Shown: positions 25,564-34,424, numbered from the stretch's first letter. The stretch: 64,000 bases of DNA from Pseudomonadota bacterium (GCA_030653935.1 JAURYL010000018.1:1-64000), one strand, 5' to 3'. Numbers and translations: made by a program. Notes: generated by a model not told the origin, from the sequence alone.

Positions 25564-26243
25564 TGCTTCGAATTGTATTTCTCTGCTCTGGCGGCGGCGG
25601 CAATCTCCGATTTGTCTCAGAAGCCATACGACTGAGGGCTCTGGAGAATGCCGAGATATGCGGTGTTATTACAGATCGCGCATGCCCTGCTGGATTGTTC
25701 GCGAAGCAGAATGATATTCCTCTATTTCTGTGTGATTTCTCCGAGAAAGATCAGTTGGGCGTCAGCAATAAGTTGGCCGATCTATGTCCGGGGATTATTG
25801 TTTCAAATGTCCACAAAATCCTATCGCCGCGCGTGGTTGATATGTTCCGTGGCAAATTAATCAATCTGCACTACTCGCTCTTGCCTGCATTTGCTGGCGT
25901 TATCGGAGCAAAGGCGCTCAATCAGGCTTTGGAGTACGGCGTCCAGATTGTTGGAACGACGGTGCATTTTGTTGACAACCTTGTGGATTCGGGTTCTCCT
26001 CTTGTGCAGGCGGCAATTCCTGTTAATCACGGCGACGAGATTCAGGACTTGATGAATGTCGTTTTTCGTGTGGGCTGCATATCCTTGTTAACAGGAATGC
26101 AGTTGATCAGAGAAGATAGGCGCACCGCATTGGGAGAACGGTGTTCGCCAATAGAAATACTGGGACATTCCGTGTTGCTCAATCCCGCGGCGGCATCTTT
26201 CCCGCAAATTCAAGATGAGTCTTTTTGGGAGCGCTTGCGGTGA
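25563..26243 (+). CDS. Formyltransferase of the PurN/ArnA type
   Basis: 226 residues. The fold start RIVFLCSGGGGNLRF and the catalytic triad are visible: Asn101 and His103 in INLHYSLLPAFAG, Asp142 in VDNLVDSGSPL. These match the N-x-H...D set of 10-formyl-tetrahydrofolate-dependent formyltransferases. In this setting the likely substrate is an amino sugar nucleotide, as for ArnA, FdtF or WbkC-type enzymes, rather than a purine intermediate. A WecE aminotransferase 3 kb downstream could make that substrate. It overlaps both neighbours. Confidence 0.85.
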   Translation: MLRIVFLCSGGGGNLRFVSEAIRLRALENAEICGVITDRACPAGLFAKQNDIPLFLCDFSEKDQLGVSNKLADLCPGIIVSNVHKILSPRVVDMFRGKLINLHYSLLPAFAGVIGAKALNQALEYGVQIVGTTVHFVDNLVDSGSPLVQAAIPVNHGDEIQDLMNVVFRVGCISLLTGMQLIREDRRTALGERCSPIEILGHSVLLNPAAASFPQIQDESFWERLR

Positions 26244-26608
26244 GAAATTATTTGATGATTTTACCGATTGCGCTTCTGGTCACCTACAGCCAGATCATGG
26301 TGAAATGGAGATCCAGCACCGTAGAACAGTTGGCAAGTACAGGCTTTTCTCAGCAGATAATTAAATTACTATCAGATCCAGTAATTATGTCGGCATATGT
26401 TTCCGCTTTGGCAGCCTCCTTTGCGTGGCTGTATGTGATAACCAAACTACCTTTGGTGGTGGCGTTTCCTATTTATATAGGAGTTACATTTGCCATGGTT
26501 ATGCTCGGCGGGTGGCTTTTTCTGTCAGAAACATTAACCGTCACAAAACTTGCTGCTGTCTTGCTTATCTTTGGTGGAATTGTACTTGGGGTGACTGCAG
26601 ATGCATGA
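26240..26608 (+). CDS. Small four-helix SMR/EamA-like transporter (ArnE-like)
   Basis: 122 residues from the GTG at 26240, which overlaps the upstream stop (GTGA). Four membrane spans are evident (about residues 3-20, 46-68, 72-92 and 97-118). The pattern LPLVVAFPIYIGVTFAMVML and LSETLTVTKLAAVLLIFGGI matches the small drug-resistance/ArnE-ArnF type. ArnE/ArnF flip undecaprenyl-linked aminoarabinose across the inner membrane. Here the protein is likely to move the lipid-linked sugar made by the preceding enzymes, probably as a homodimer since no second half-gene is seen. Confidence 0.8.
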   Translation: MRNYLMILPIALLVTYSQIMVKWRSSTVEQLASTGFSQQIIKLLSDPVIMSAYVSALAASFAWLYVITKLPLVVAFPIYIGVTFAMVMLGGWLFLSETLTVTKLAAVLLIFGGIVLGVTADA

Positions 26609-27491
26609 AGGCCAGAATTCTGGCATCGAGTGTTGGTTGGCGGAGGTTCGTTCACAGTTTGTCAACGCTGCCCCTGAGTTGCTGACTTTGTTTGACACCT
26701 ATGCGGCGGAAGCACTATTTGGCCGACTCTACATTGCTTCTGACCTTGAACGCTTGCACCACGGCTCTCCAATTCTTGAGGTTGGTGCTGGCTCGCTGCT
26801 TCTTAGTTGCCAGTTGATGAGAGAGGGATTTGACGTTACGGCACTCGAGCCAACCGGTGATGGTTTTTGTCACTTTGGACAGATGCGGCAGGTTATTCTG
26901 AACACAGCTTATTCACTGGGATGTTGCCCCGCGATTCTTGACCTTCCTGCTGAACGTCTTTCTGCGGTCAACCGTTTTGACTATGCGTTTTCGGTCAACG
27001 TGATGGAGCATGTGAATGACGTAGCAAGCGTCTTGATAAAGGTTGGAACGAGCCTGACTATCGGTGCAACTTATCGTTTTACCTGCCCGAACTACCTCTT
27101 TCCGTATGAGCCTCACTTCAATATTCCGACTTTGTTTTCCAAAAAACTTACAGAGAAACTGCTGGCGCGGAAGATATTTTGCAGCCGGACGGTTCCTGAC
27201 CCTTCAGGAACCTGGAAATCGCTCAACTGGATCAGTGTTTACCAAGTCGGACATTATGTTCGCCAATTGCTTTGGCTCAGGCTGACTTTTAATCGTTCTA
27301 TGTTAGTTTCCACCCTTGAACGCATCGTCTCCGATCCAGACTTCGCGGCACGACGTTCCCCAAGCATGCGTTTTCTTCTTGGAAGTCTGGTGCATTTTCG
27401 TGTGCATCGTCTCTTTGGGCTTGTGCCGGCATTGCTCCAGCCCATTATGGATTGCAGTATCCAAAAAATATCCGATGTGGAGGCGAGTTGA
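26601..27491 (+). CDS. SAM-dependent methyltransferase
   Basis: 296 residues. ILEVGAGSLLLSCQLMREGF (about residues 53-72) is the SAM-binding loop and FDYAFSVNVMEHVNDVASVL is motif IV; YRFTCPNYLFPYEPHFNIPT is a feature of Methyltransf_23-like proteins of polysaccharide loci. Substrate unknown. It begins inside the transporter gene (8-base overlap) and shares one base with the next methyltransferase, so the two are translated together. Confidence 0.82.
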   Translation: MHEGQNSGIECWLAEVRSQFVNAAPELLTLFDTYAAEALFGRLYIASDLERLHHGSPILEVGAGSLLLSCQLMREGFDVTALEPTGDGFCHFGQMRQVILNTAYSLGCCPAILDLPAERLSAVNRFDYAFSVNVMEHVNDVASVLIKVGTSLTIGATYRFTCPNYLFPYEPHFNIPTLFSKKLTEKLLARKIFCSRTVPDPSGTWKSLNWISVYQVGHYVRQLLWLRLTFNRSMLVSTLERIVSDPDFAARRSPSMRFLLGSLVHFRVHRLFGLVPALLQPIMDCSIQKISDVEAS

Positions 27492-28108
27492 TGGCTCAGA
27501 TTACCAATGGCGTCAGAGCTGTACTCTCGCATCCACTGCTCTATTCCTCGTTTCAGTCGCTGATGGGGGCGCATAAATTCAGGACGAACTTTGTTGCGCA
27601 GTTTGTGCGTCCGTTTTCCGGGATGGCAATTCTTGATATCGGCTGCGGCCCGGCCGATATTCTTGCCTATCTTCCTGATGTCGATTATTGGGGGTTCGAT
27701 ATCAGCGAGCAGTACATCAAAAAAGCGGAAGACGTCTTCGGAAATAGGGGCCATTTCCATTGCGAGCAACTTCAGGCCAATGACCTCGAGAGGTTGCCAA
27801 AGTTCGATGTTGTTCTGGCTATTGGCTTGCTGCATCACCTTGACGATGCAGCAGCCTTGAATGTTCTGCAACTGGCGCAGCAGGCATTGAAGCCGTTTGG
27901 GCGTTTGCTAACGGTTGATCCTTGCCTCGACCGATCGCAGGGTGCTATCGCCCGCTTTCTGGTTCAGCACGACCGCGGACAGAATGTGCGGGACAAGAGC
28001 GGATATGAGGCACTCGCGCTCAGTGTGTTTAACGCACCAAAAGCAGAAATGCGCCATCAGGCGTGGATTCCTTACACGCACTGCATCATGGAGTGCGAAA
28101 AAACATGA
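27491..28108 (+). CDS. SAM-dependent methyltransferase
   Basis: 205 residues from the ATG at 27491. MAILDIGCGPADILAYLPDV is the SAM-binding loop and FDVVLAIGLLHHLDDAAALN motif IV. The C-terminal RHQAWIPYTHCIMECEK part resembles small O-antigen-locus methyltransferases. It directly follows another methyltransferase of different sequence, so the glycan may be methylated at two positions. A truncated aminotransferase start overlaps its stop (28105). Confidence 0.82.
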   Translation: MAQITNGVRAVLSHPLLYSSFQSLMGAHKFRTNFVAQFVRPFSGMAILDIGCGPADILAYLPDVDYWGFDISEQYIKKAEDVFGNRGHFHCEQLQANDLERLPKFDVVLAIGLLHHLDDAAALNVLQLAQQALKPFGRLLTVDPCLDRSQGAIARFLVQHDRGQNVRDKSGYEALALSVFNAPKAEMRHQAWIPYTHCIMECEKT

Positions 28109-28215
28109 CCGATAAGATAATTTCATTCAACATACCGCACATGCCTGGCAAGACGTTGTACTGCCTTGCCAAGGCAAAATACGGCAACATCACGCTTCAT
28201 GGGGATATGCCGTGA
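28105..28215 (+). pseudogene. Truncated N-terminal fragment of a WecE-type aminotransferase
   Basis: A 36-residue frame starts at the ATG overlapping the upstream stop. Its core FNIPHMPGKTLYCLAKAKYG aligns with FNRPYMTGKELYYIAEAHFG, the N-terminus of the intact WecE-type gene at 29248; 12 of 21 aligned residues match, ending in GN in both. The homology stops where the DUF1016 gene begins (its GTG overlaps this fragment's stop). This looks like the remnant of a second aminotransferase copy, or of a diverged duplicate, cut by arrival of the nuclease gene. Confidence 0.65.
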
Positions 28216-29255
28216 AACTGGAGAGTGTTGCAGGGCATGGCTATGCCGAATTTTTGGCTGATATTAAAACCAGCATTCGGCAGCGCCAATATCAAGCATT
28301 GCGTTCAGTCAACCGCGAACTCGTCGCGCTCTATTGCGATATTGGTCAGGCGATTCATCAGAAGCAGCAAGCGTTGGGTTGGGGCAAGGCGATAGTCGAA
28401 ACCCTTGCGTATGATCTGCAGGCTGAATTCCCGGGACGGAATGGTTTTTCTTCCCGCAACCTGTGGAATATGCGAGATCTTTATCTTGCCTATGCTGATT
28501 TACCAAAACTGCAACCACTGGTTGCAGAAATCAGTTGGGCAAAAAATCTTGTCATTCTCGGTCGTTGCAAGGATCCGCTCGAACGCGAATTCTACCTGCG
28601 CGCCACCGCCCACTTCGGCTGGACCAAAGCCGTGTTGCAACACCAGATTGATAACAAGACCTACGAAAAATACCTGCTCAACCAAACCAGCTTTGACCAC
28701 GCGCTTCCTGATGATCTCAAGGCACAGGCAGCCCTGGCCGTCAAAGATCATTACACCTTCGATTTTCTTGAACTTGCTGAAGAGCACAGCGAACGCCAGC
28801 TCGAACAAGCACTGCTTGTCAAGCTGCGCCATTTTCTCATTGAGCTTGGAGGGGCATTCGCCTTCATCGGCAACCAGCACCGCCTTGAAGTTGGTGGTCA
28901 GGAATACTTTATTGATTTGCTGCTCTTTCACCGCCGCTTGCGTTGCCTGGTCGCCATTGAACTTAAAATTGGTGACTTCAAGCCGGAGCACAAGGGCAAG
29001 ATGGAGTTCTATTTGGAGGCACTTGAAACCAGTGAGCGCCTTCCAGAAGAAAATCCGCCTATCGGCATCATTATCTGTCGTGGCAAGAACAAGACTGTCG
29101 TCGAGTATGCCTTGCGTAACGCGACGCGACCACTTGGTATTGCCACCTATTCCGTGGTGCCCAATCTGCCCGAGAATATCCAGACCGAACTACCAAGCCC
29201 GGAACAAATCGCCAAACGGCTTGACACCTTGTTTGCGCCTGAACCCAATGAATAA
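28212..29255 (+). CDS. DUF1016/YhcG-family PDDEXK nuclease
   Basis: 347 residues. The N-terminal DUF1016_N part includes QRQYQALRSVNRELVALYCD and ISWAKNLVILGRCKDPLERE. The C-terminal nuclease domain holds EVGGQEYFIDLLLFHRRL followed by CLVAIELKIGDFKPEHKGKM, giving the D...ExK catalytic set. YhcG-type proteins are frequent in mobile and defence-rich regions; their target is unclear. The gene separates a truncated aminotransferase start from the intact wecE-like gene, so it probably arrived by transfer. GTG start at 28212. Confidence 0.85.
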   Translation: MKLESVAGHGYAEFLADIKTSIRQRQYQALRSVNRELVALYCDIGQAIHQKQQALGWGKAIVETLAYDLQAEFPGRNGFSSRNLWNMRDLYLAYADLPKLQPLVAEISWAKNLVILGRCKDPLEREFYLRATAHFGWTKAVLQHQIDNKTYEKYLLNQTSFDHALPDDLKAQAALAVKDHYTFDFLELAEEHSERQLEQALLVKLRHFLIELGGAFAFIGNQHRLEVGGQEYFIDLLLFHRRLRCLVAIELKIGDFKPEHKGKMEFYLEALETSERLPEENPPIGIIICRGKNKTVVEYALRNATRPLGIATYSVVPNLPENIQTELPSPEQIAKRLDTLFAPEPNE

Positions 29256-30411
29256 GGCAATGCAAAATAATATCAAGTTCAATCGCCCGTATATGACCGG
29301 CAAGGAGTTGTACTACATTGCCGAGGCCCATTTCGGCAACATGCTGGCAGGCGACGGGCCGTTTACGAAACGATGCCATCGCTGGCTTGAGCAGGAGACC
29401 GGTTGCAGCAAGGCGCTGTTGACTCATTCCTGTACAGCGGCGCTGGAGATGGCGGCACTGCTGCTGGATATCCAATCCGGCGATGAGGTCATCATGCCGT
29501 CCTACACTTTCGTTTCGACGGCAAACGCGTTTGTATTGCGCGGTGGAGTGCCGGTGTTTGTCGATATCCGGGAGGACACGCTCAATCTCGATGAGCGCCT
29601 GATCGAAGCCGCGATTACGCCGCGAACCAGAGCAATCGTTCCCGTTCACTATGCGGGTGTCGCTTGCGAGATGGAGTCCATTCTGGACATCGCCCGTCGC
29701 CACAACCTCAAGGTGGTGGAAGATGCCGCGCAGGGGGTGATGGCGAGGTACAAGGGGCGCGCGCTGGGCAGCGTCGGCGATCTTGGCGCGTACAGCTTTC
29801 ACGAAACGAAGAATGTGATTTCCGGTGAAGGGGGAGCCTTGTTGGTGAACGATCCGGCACTTGCCCTGCGTGCAGAAATCATCCGCGAGAAGGGAACCGA
29901 CCGCAGCCGCTTCTTTCGTGGCGAAGTCGATAAATACACTTGGCAGGAGGTCGGCTCTTCGTTCTTGCCGGGAGAATTGACCGCAGCCTTTCTTTGGGCG
30001 CAACTGGAGGAAGCCGAAGCGATTACCACCGAACGTCTGGCGATCTGGGCGCGTTATCACGAGGCTCTGGCGCCGCTGGAAGAGCGAGGCTTTCTGCGCC
30101 GCCCCATCATCCCGGTCGAATGCCAACACAATGCTCACATGTACTACATTCTCTTGCCTGATGGTCCAACTCGGGATCGGGTCGCTCGCCGACTCAAGGA
30201 AGAAGGTGTTCACGCCATTTTTCACTACATTCCCCTGCATAGTGCGCCGGCCGGAAAGCAGTATGGGCGAGTTCATGGCGCATTGGCCGTGACAGATTCC
30301 ATTGCCGGCAGGGTGCTGCGTATGCCTATGTGGATCGGGCTGTCGGAGGAACAGATCGCCTATGTGGTGGAAACTTTGGAAAGTGTGTTAGCCGAGTTTG
30401 CGATTCAATGA
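29248..30411 (+). CDS. wecE: dTDP-4-amino-4,6-dideoxygalactose transaminase (WecE/RffA type)
   Basis: 387 residues from 29248 (overlapping the nuclease stop) or 383 from the ATG at 29260; E. coli RffA has 376. FNRPYMTGKELYYIAEAHFG, LAGDGPFTKRC and SFHETKNVISGEGGAL with the PLP Lys at about residue 188 are specific for this group. It transfers an amino group from glutamate to dTDP-4-keto-6-deoxyglucose to give dTDP-Fuc4N or a close relative. It could supply the amino sugar formylated by the enzyme at 25563. rmlA/rmlB, needed for its substrate, are not in the window. Confidence 0.9.
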   Translation: MNKAMQNNIKFNRPYMTGKELYYIAEAHFGNMLAGDGPFTKRCHRWLEQETGCSKALLTHSCTAALEMAALLLDIQSGDEVIMPSYTFVSTANAFVLRGGVPVFVDIREDTLNLDERLIEAAITPRTRAIVPVHYAGVACEMESILDIARRHNLKVVEDAAQGVMARYKGRALGSVGDLGAYSFHETKNVISGEGGALLVNDPALALRAEIIREKGTDRSRFFRGEVDKYTWQEVGSSFLPGELTAAFLWAQLEEAEAITTERLAIWARYHEALAPLEERGFLRRPIIPVECQHNAHMYYILLPDGPTRDRVARRLKEEGVHAIFHYIPLHSAPAGKQYGRVHGALAVTDSIAGRVLRMPMWIGLSEEQIAYVVETLESVLAEFAIQ

Positions 30412-32372
30412 GACTGTTATCTGGCAAAGCTCTCCTTTTTTTGGGTTTGCTGGTCTTTCTACTGGCCAGGCTTTATTTGATTGTCCCCACGACCGCCGCA
30501 CTGGCTGTCCCGCGCTTGGGTGATGATTCTCTGGTCTATCTCTGGAAAGGGCAGTTGGCATTGGCCGGGAATGCCGATTCACTCCCCGCATTGCGTGATG
30601 TTGCCATGCAGCGGCATCTACACGATGGTGCGGACCAGGAGCTTCGTTGGATGCGTTCCAATGTGGCTCAACGCACGCTGGGGACTGTGACCCCCAGCTA
30701 CAACCTGATTGCAGCTTCCGCCCTGGCCTTGGCCCCTGACTTGCGTTGGGCGTTTGCCTTGACGGAACTGGTGGGTCTTGCCCTGATGGCAGTGGGTATG
30801 GCTTGGTTTCTGCTCGAACTGGCTGGGCCAGCAGTGGCTGGGGTGGCCCTGCTGCCAATGGCTTTTGCAATCCTTCCGAACCAGGGAATCTACAGCTTTA
30901 TTCCCGGCACGTTGGCGCTGTCCTGCAGCTTGATCCTTTGGGCTTATCTTTGGCGTAGCGGTGAGCGTGCTCGCGGCTGGATCGTGGTCGTGGCTGCCTT
31001 GTGGATACTTGGACTACATCCCATTGCCAAAATTTATGTGATATTGACGCCCGCGCTTTACTGGCTGCGCCTGAAACAATGGTCTGCCTGGAAATCGCCC
31101 CCCATGCTGCGAATAACCCTGGCATGTGGATTGACTCTGGGCATGGTTATGTTGCTGCCTCAAATAGTTCCGGCCTTGCGCCCCCCTCCTTCGGAAATCA
31201 TGGGAGGGCTCGATCTGATCGGTGGGGCCACTAACAATCTTCGCGCAGTAATGGGTTTGGCATGGGATCCCATTATTCGGCAAAACCTCCTATGGGCTTT
31301 GTTGGTACTCGGTGCTTTGTTGATTGCACCCCGCTCTACGCTGGCTTGGCCCCTCGGCTGGCTCATTCTCGGGGCGGCGGGACTGCTGGGTGCATCCCTG
31401 GCCTTTTGGCTGCCTGGTTACCCGGCCGAATTATTCAGCCGTATTTGGGTGTTATTCGCCTTGTTTACCTCCGCCGCTGGCGCACGCTTTGTTCTCGCCT
31501 GGGTACCTCGCCAGGATGTATCCGGCCGGCTGCTTCGCGGTGCATTCGGGTTTCTGCTCGGGGTATCCGCGCTTTTCTGGGGCATCAAGTATGTCCCGAG
31601 CGTTATGAATTGGCGCAATGAAGTCATTGTCGAGGACGTGATTCGTCAACAACTGGCCGCTATCCCAAGCGGGTCCACCCTGCTTTACGCGGAAACCACA
31701 GTAGCTTTGCAAGCGTCATTGCTGCTTGGGGGCGAACGGCTCGGTGCGCTCGCTTACCCGATGCTTGCGGGTACCGCGAGCCTGGCACGACTACTCGAAG
31801 AGCGGCATCCTCCGCTTGTCGTGCTGCCCTCGGATACCCGATTGAACAGCCTCGCGGAGGGGCGATCAAAGCGCTTCACCCATCGTCGACAAGGCCTCTA
31901 CGCCGGTACTGTTTCGAGTTTTTCCGTCGCGCGGAATGGTGGGCAGTCCTTGCAGGCGCTGAGCCTGTTAGCCGAAGGGCAGGGCGAGCCGATCCGCTGG
32001 GAAGCGTTCGATTCCGCCGGCAATGCCATCGCTCAAGGACAGTTGCCCTGGCCTACCAGCACACGCTGGCAGTCCATCGACGTGCCGCCGATGGCGGAGC
32101 GTGTGCGCTTTGTGCTTCCGAATGAGGCGGGCTGGATGCTCGGGTTGGGGGCGGGAACACCGCAGACTGGGGTATTGTGGCCGTGGACTACTGGGTGGGT
32201 GTTGAGCTATGGCTTCCGGAACAAGGGTGCAGACAAAAACGTACACATCGAGTTCAGTGTGCGTTCCTTGCTGCAACGGTTCCAGGCCGAGCCTCTCCTG
32301 CGCTACACAAACACCGCTGATCCGGTGCACTCCGATGCCGGCGGGTTGGTGTTTTTGAAGACCATTTATTGA
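30408..32372 (+). CDS. Polytopic membrane protein, GT-C-like
   Basis: 654 residues from the ATG overlapping the wecE stop. One N-terminal helix (residues 8-26) is followed by a loop with GDDSLVY (Asp39-Asp40), then many further helices up to about residue 410 and a roughly 200-residue C-terminal domain predicted to be periplasmic. Acidic residues in the first outer loop are the catalytic hallmark of GT-C enzymes such as ArnT, which use lipid-linked sugars outside the membrane. I cannot assign a named family, so the GT-C call is structural inference. Confidence 0.7.
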   Translation: MRLLSGKALLFLGLLVFLLARLYLIVPTTAALAVPRLGDDSLVYLWKGQLALAGNADSLPALRDVAMQRHLHDGADQELRWMRSNVAQRTLGTVTPSYNLIAASALALAPDLRWAFALTELVGLALMAVGMAWFLLELAGPAVAGVALLPMAFAILPNQGIYSFIPGTLALSCSLILWAYLWRSGERARGWIVVVAALWILGLHPIAKIYVILTPALYWLRLKQWSAWKSPPMLRITLACGLTLGMVMLLPQIVPALRPPPSEIMGGLDLIGGATNNLRAVMGLAWDPIIRQNLLWALLVLGALLIAPRSTLAWPLGWLILGAAGLLGASLAFWLPGYPAELFSRIWVLFALFTSAAGARFVLAWVPRQDVSGRLLRGAFGFLLGVSALFWGIKYVPSVMNWRNEVIVEDVIRQQLAAIPSGSTLLYAETTVALQASLLLGGERLGALAYPMLAGTASLARLLEERHPPLVVLPSDTRLNSLAEGRSKRFTHRRQGLYAGTVSSFSVARNGGQSLQALSLLAEGQGEPIRWEAFDSAGNAIAQGQLPWPTSTRWQSIDVPPMAERVRFVLPNEAGWMLGLGAGTPQTGVLWPWTTGWVLSYGFRNKGADKNVHIEFSVRSLLQRFQAEPLLRYTNTADPVHSDAGGLVFLKTIY

Positions 32373-32421
32373 TTCAATCTCTCGGCCTGCCATTCCTCGC
32401 CCTTTTTCTCGCTCACCAGAC

Positions 32422-33465
32422 ATGACATCCATCGTCACCAAAGTCAGGCACTTGTTGTACAGATTGCCCGTACCCCCGCAACAGCCCGGCCGTCTCAACG
32501 TCCTGCTCATCACCAACAGCAAGAAGAACCAGGGCTGGTATCGCGACAATGAACTGATCCGCCTGACCAATGGGGTGCGCATTGCCGAGGACTTCCCCTG
32601 GGATCGTTACGGCTGGGACGTGCGCCGGGCCATCGAGGCGATCTATGGCTCCGGCGGGCCGGATGTGGTTTATCTGCATTACAACCGGGCCTTTTCTCAT
32701 CGCATCCTCGGCATGGACAAACTGGAGATGCCGAAGGTCGGCTTCGTCGGTGATCCCCAGGATTTCATCACGGCAGGCGAGAAATACGAGACCAAGTTGA
32801 ACTGGATGCGGGAGGCCGGTTTCGATGCCTACATGACCATCGCCCCGCAAGCCAACTGGATGGTGCGCCAAGGCCTGCAGGATGCGGCGATGCCGATCAT
32901 CAATTCGCATCTGGCTGTGGATATCGACGTCTTCCACGACATGAAGCGGCGGCGTGACCACGACATCGGTTCCTTCGGCGCCCACACCGATGCCAAGTAC
33001 CCCTTCCGCATTCAGGTGCGCGACTTCCTTCTGGCCCAGGACGACTACTCGTTCAACCGCAAGCAGCGGGTCGGCCGCGGTGGCAACGACGCGAGCCGGT
33101 TCGCGCGGGAGCTGAACCGTTATGTGTCGTGCTTTACCTGCGCCTCCGCCTTCGGCTACACCGTGGCCAAGTATTACGAGGTACCCGCCTGCGGTACCTT
33201 GCTGTTCGGCGAGCACACCTGTTTCCTGGATGAATTCGGCTACCGGGACGGGGTCAATTTCGTCGAGGTGGCGCCAGGCGATTTCAAGGACAAGTTCCAC
33301 TACTATCTGCGTGAAATCAGCCCCGAGGAGCGCCGGCGCATCGCCGAGGCCGGGCGGGAACTGGTGTTGAGCAGGCATACCTGGAAGCATCGGGCGGCGG
33401 GTATCGTCGCCGGCTTCGAGGAAGTCGTGGCCGGAAACACAAATCGTGTGGAGATCAATCCATGA
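32422..33465 (+). CDS. Glycosyltransferase, GT-B type with CgeB-like C-terminus
   Basis: 347 residues. The C-terminal part AKYYEVPACGTLLFGEHTCF and HYYLREISPEERRRIAEAGR matches Glyco_trans_1_2 (CgeB-like) donor domains. The N-terminal part is atypical (LNVLLITNSKKNQGWYRD). Donor and acceptor are unknown. GC content is back to the window norm here, so the gene probably belongs to the older part of the locus. It overlaps the next gene by four bases. Confidence 0.78.
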   Translation: MTSIVTKVRHLLYRLPVPPQQPGRLNVLLITNSKKNQGWYRDNELIRLTNGVRIAEDFPWDRYGWDVRRAIEAIYGSGGPDVVYLHYNRAFSHRILGMDKLEMPKVGFVGDPQDFITAGEKYETKLNWMREAGFDAYMTIAPQANWMVRQGLQDAAMPIINSHLAVDIDVFHDMKRRRDHDIGSFGAHTDAKYPFRIQVRDFLLAQDDYSFNRKQRVGRGGNDASRFARELNRYVSCFTCASAFGYTVAKYYEVPACGTLLFGEHTCFLDEFGYRDGVNFVEVAPGDFKDKFHYYLREISPEERRRIAEAGRELVLSRHTWKHRAAGIVAGFEEVVAGNTNRVEINP

Positions 33466-34424
33466 AGTTGCAAGACAGTCGTGTCCTTCTTACCGGCGGT
33501 GCCGGTTTCATCGGCAGCCATGTGGCCGACGCACTGGTCGCCGCAGGGGTGAGCCGCCTGGTGGTGGTTGACGATCTGTCCCTGGGACAGTTGGCCAATC
33601 TCGAAGCGGCACGGCGGGCCTTTCCCGCGCTGGAATTCCACCCGTTGGACTTGGCCGACGAGGCCGCCGTCGAACGCCTGCTCGGCGCGGAACAGTTCGA
33701 TTTCTGCTTCAACCTGGCGGTGATTCCCCTGCCGGCCAGTCTGATCGAACCCAAGCGGACGACCGACCGCAATGTCCTGATGACCACCAACGTCTGTGAA
33801 CTGGCGCGGGCCGGGAAGATTCGCCGCCTGATCCAGTATTCCTCCTCCGAGGTCTACGGCACCGCGCGTAGCGTGCCGATGGGCGAGGCGCATCCTCTGG
33901 AGGCCGAGACCCCCTACGCCGCGAGCAAGGTGGCCACGGACAGCATCGCCCTTTCCTACCATCGCACCTTCGGCATCGACGCCGTGGTGCTGCGCCCGTT
34001 CAATAACTACGGTCCGCGCCAGAACGACAAGGCCTATGCCGGCATCATCCCGATCGTGGCCAATCGGGTGAAGGCGGGGGCGCCCATCAGCATCCACGGC
34101 GATGGCGAACAGACCCGCGATTTCATCTATGTCGGCGATACCGCACGGGCGACGCTGATGCTGGCCGAGCGCGACGACGTCGTGGGCGAGGTGTTCAACG
34201 TCGGCAGCGGCAAGGAAACCTCGGTCAACGCCCTGGTCGGCCTGATGGTCGAATTGATGGGGCAGCCCGAGTACCCGCTGGAATACGGCCCGGCGCGGCC
34301 CGGCGACGTGCGCAGGCATCTGGCTGGGGTCGCCAAGGCGGAACAGGCACTGGGGTTCGCGCCGGAAGTTTCCCTGCGCGAGGGGATGGCCGAGACGCTG
34401 GCTTGGTATCGGAGCCGGGCATGA
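33462..34424 (+). CDS. NAD-dependent epimerase/dehydratase (extended SDR)
   Basis: 320 residues. LLTGGAGFIGSHVADALVAA is the cofactor turn, YSSSEVYGTA carries the catalytic Ser, and YAASKVATDSIAL the YxxxK motif; RPFNNYGPRQNDKAYAG and HGDGEQTRDFIYVGDTARA are typical of nucleotide-sugar 4-epimerases and 4,6-dehydratases. It heads a sub-cassette with an aminotransferase and an acyltransferase, so it may make the keto sugar they use. It overlaps the DegT gene by four bases. Confidence 0.85.
   Translation: MKLQDSRVLLTGGAGFIGSHVADALVAAGVSRLVVVDDLSLGQLANLEAARRAFPALEFHPLDLADEAAVERLLGAEQFDFCFNLAVIPLPASLIEPKRTTDRNVLMTTNVCELARAGKIRRLIQYSSSEVYGTARSVPMGEAHPLEAETPYAASKVATDSIALSYHRTFGIDAVVLRPFNNYGPRQNDKAYAGIIPIVANRVKAGAPISIHGDGEQTRDFIYVGDTARATLMLAERDDVVGEVFNVGSGKETSVNALVGLMVELMGQPEYPLEYGPARPGDVRRHLAGVAKAEQALGFAPEVSLREGMAETLAWYRSRA

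Noticed and set aside
25563-26243. Assignment of the formyltransferase as purine-synthesis PurN
   Set aside because: The catalytic set is shared, but it sits in an O-antigen operon, overlaps sugar-lipid genes and is AT-rich like them, so an amino-sugar substrate is more likely.
28405-29247. An N-terminal extension of the wecE-like frame back to 28405
   Set aside because: The extra stretch overlaps the DUF1016 gene in another frame and has no homology to aminotransferases. The family N-terminus begins at 29248 or 29260.
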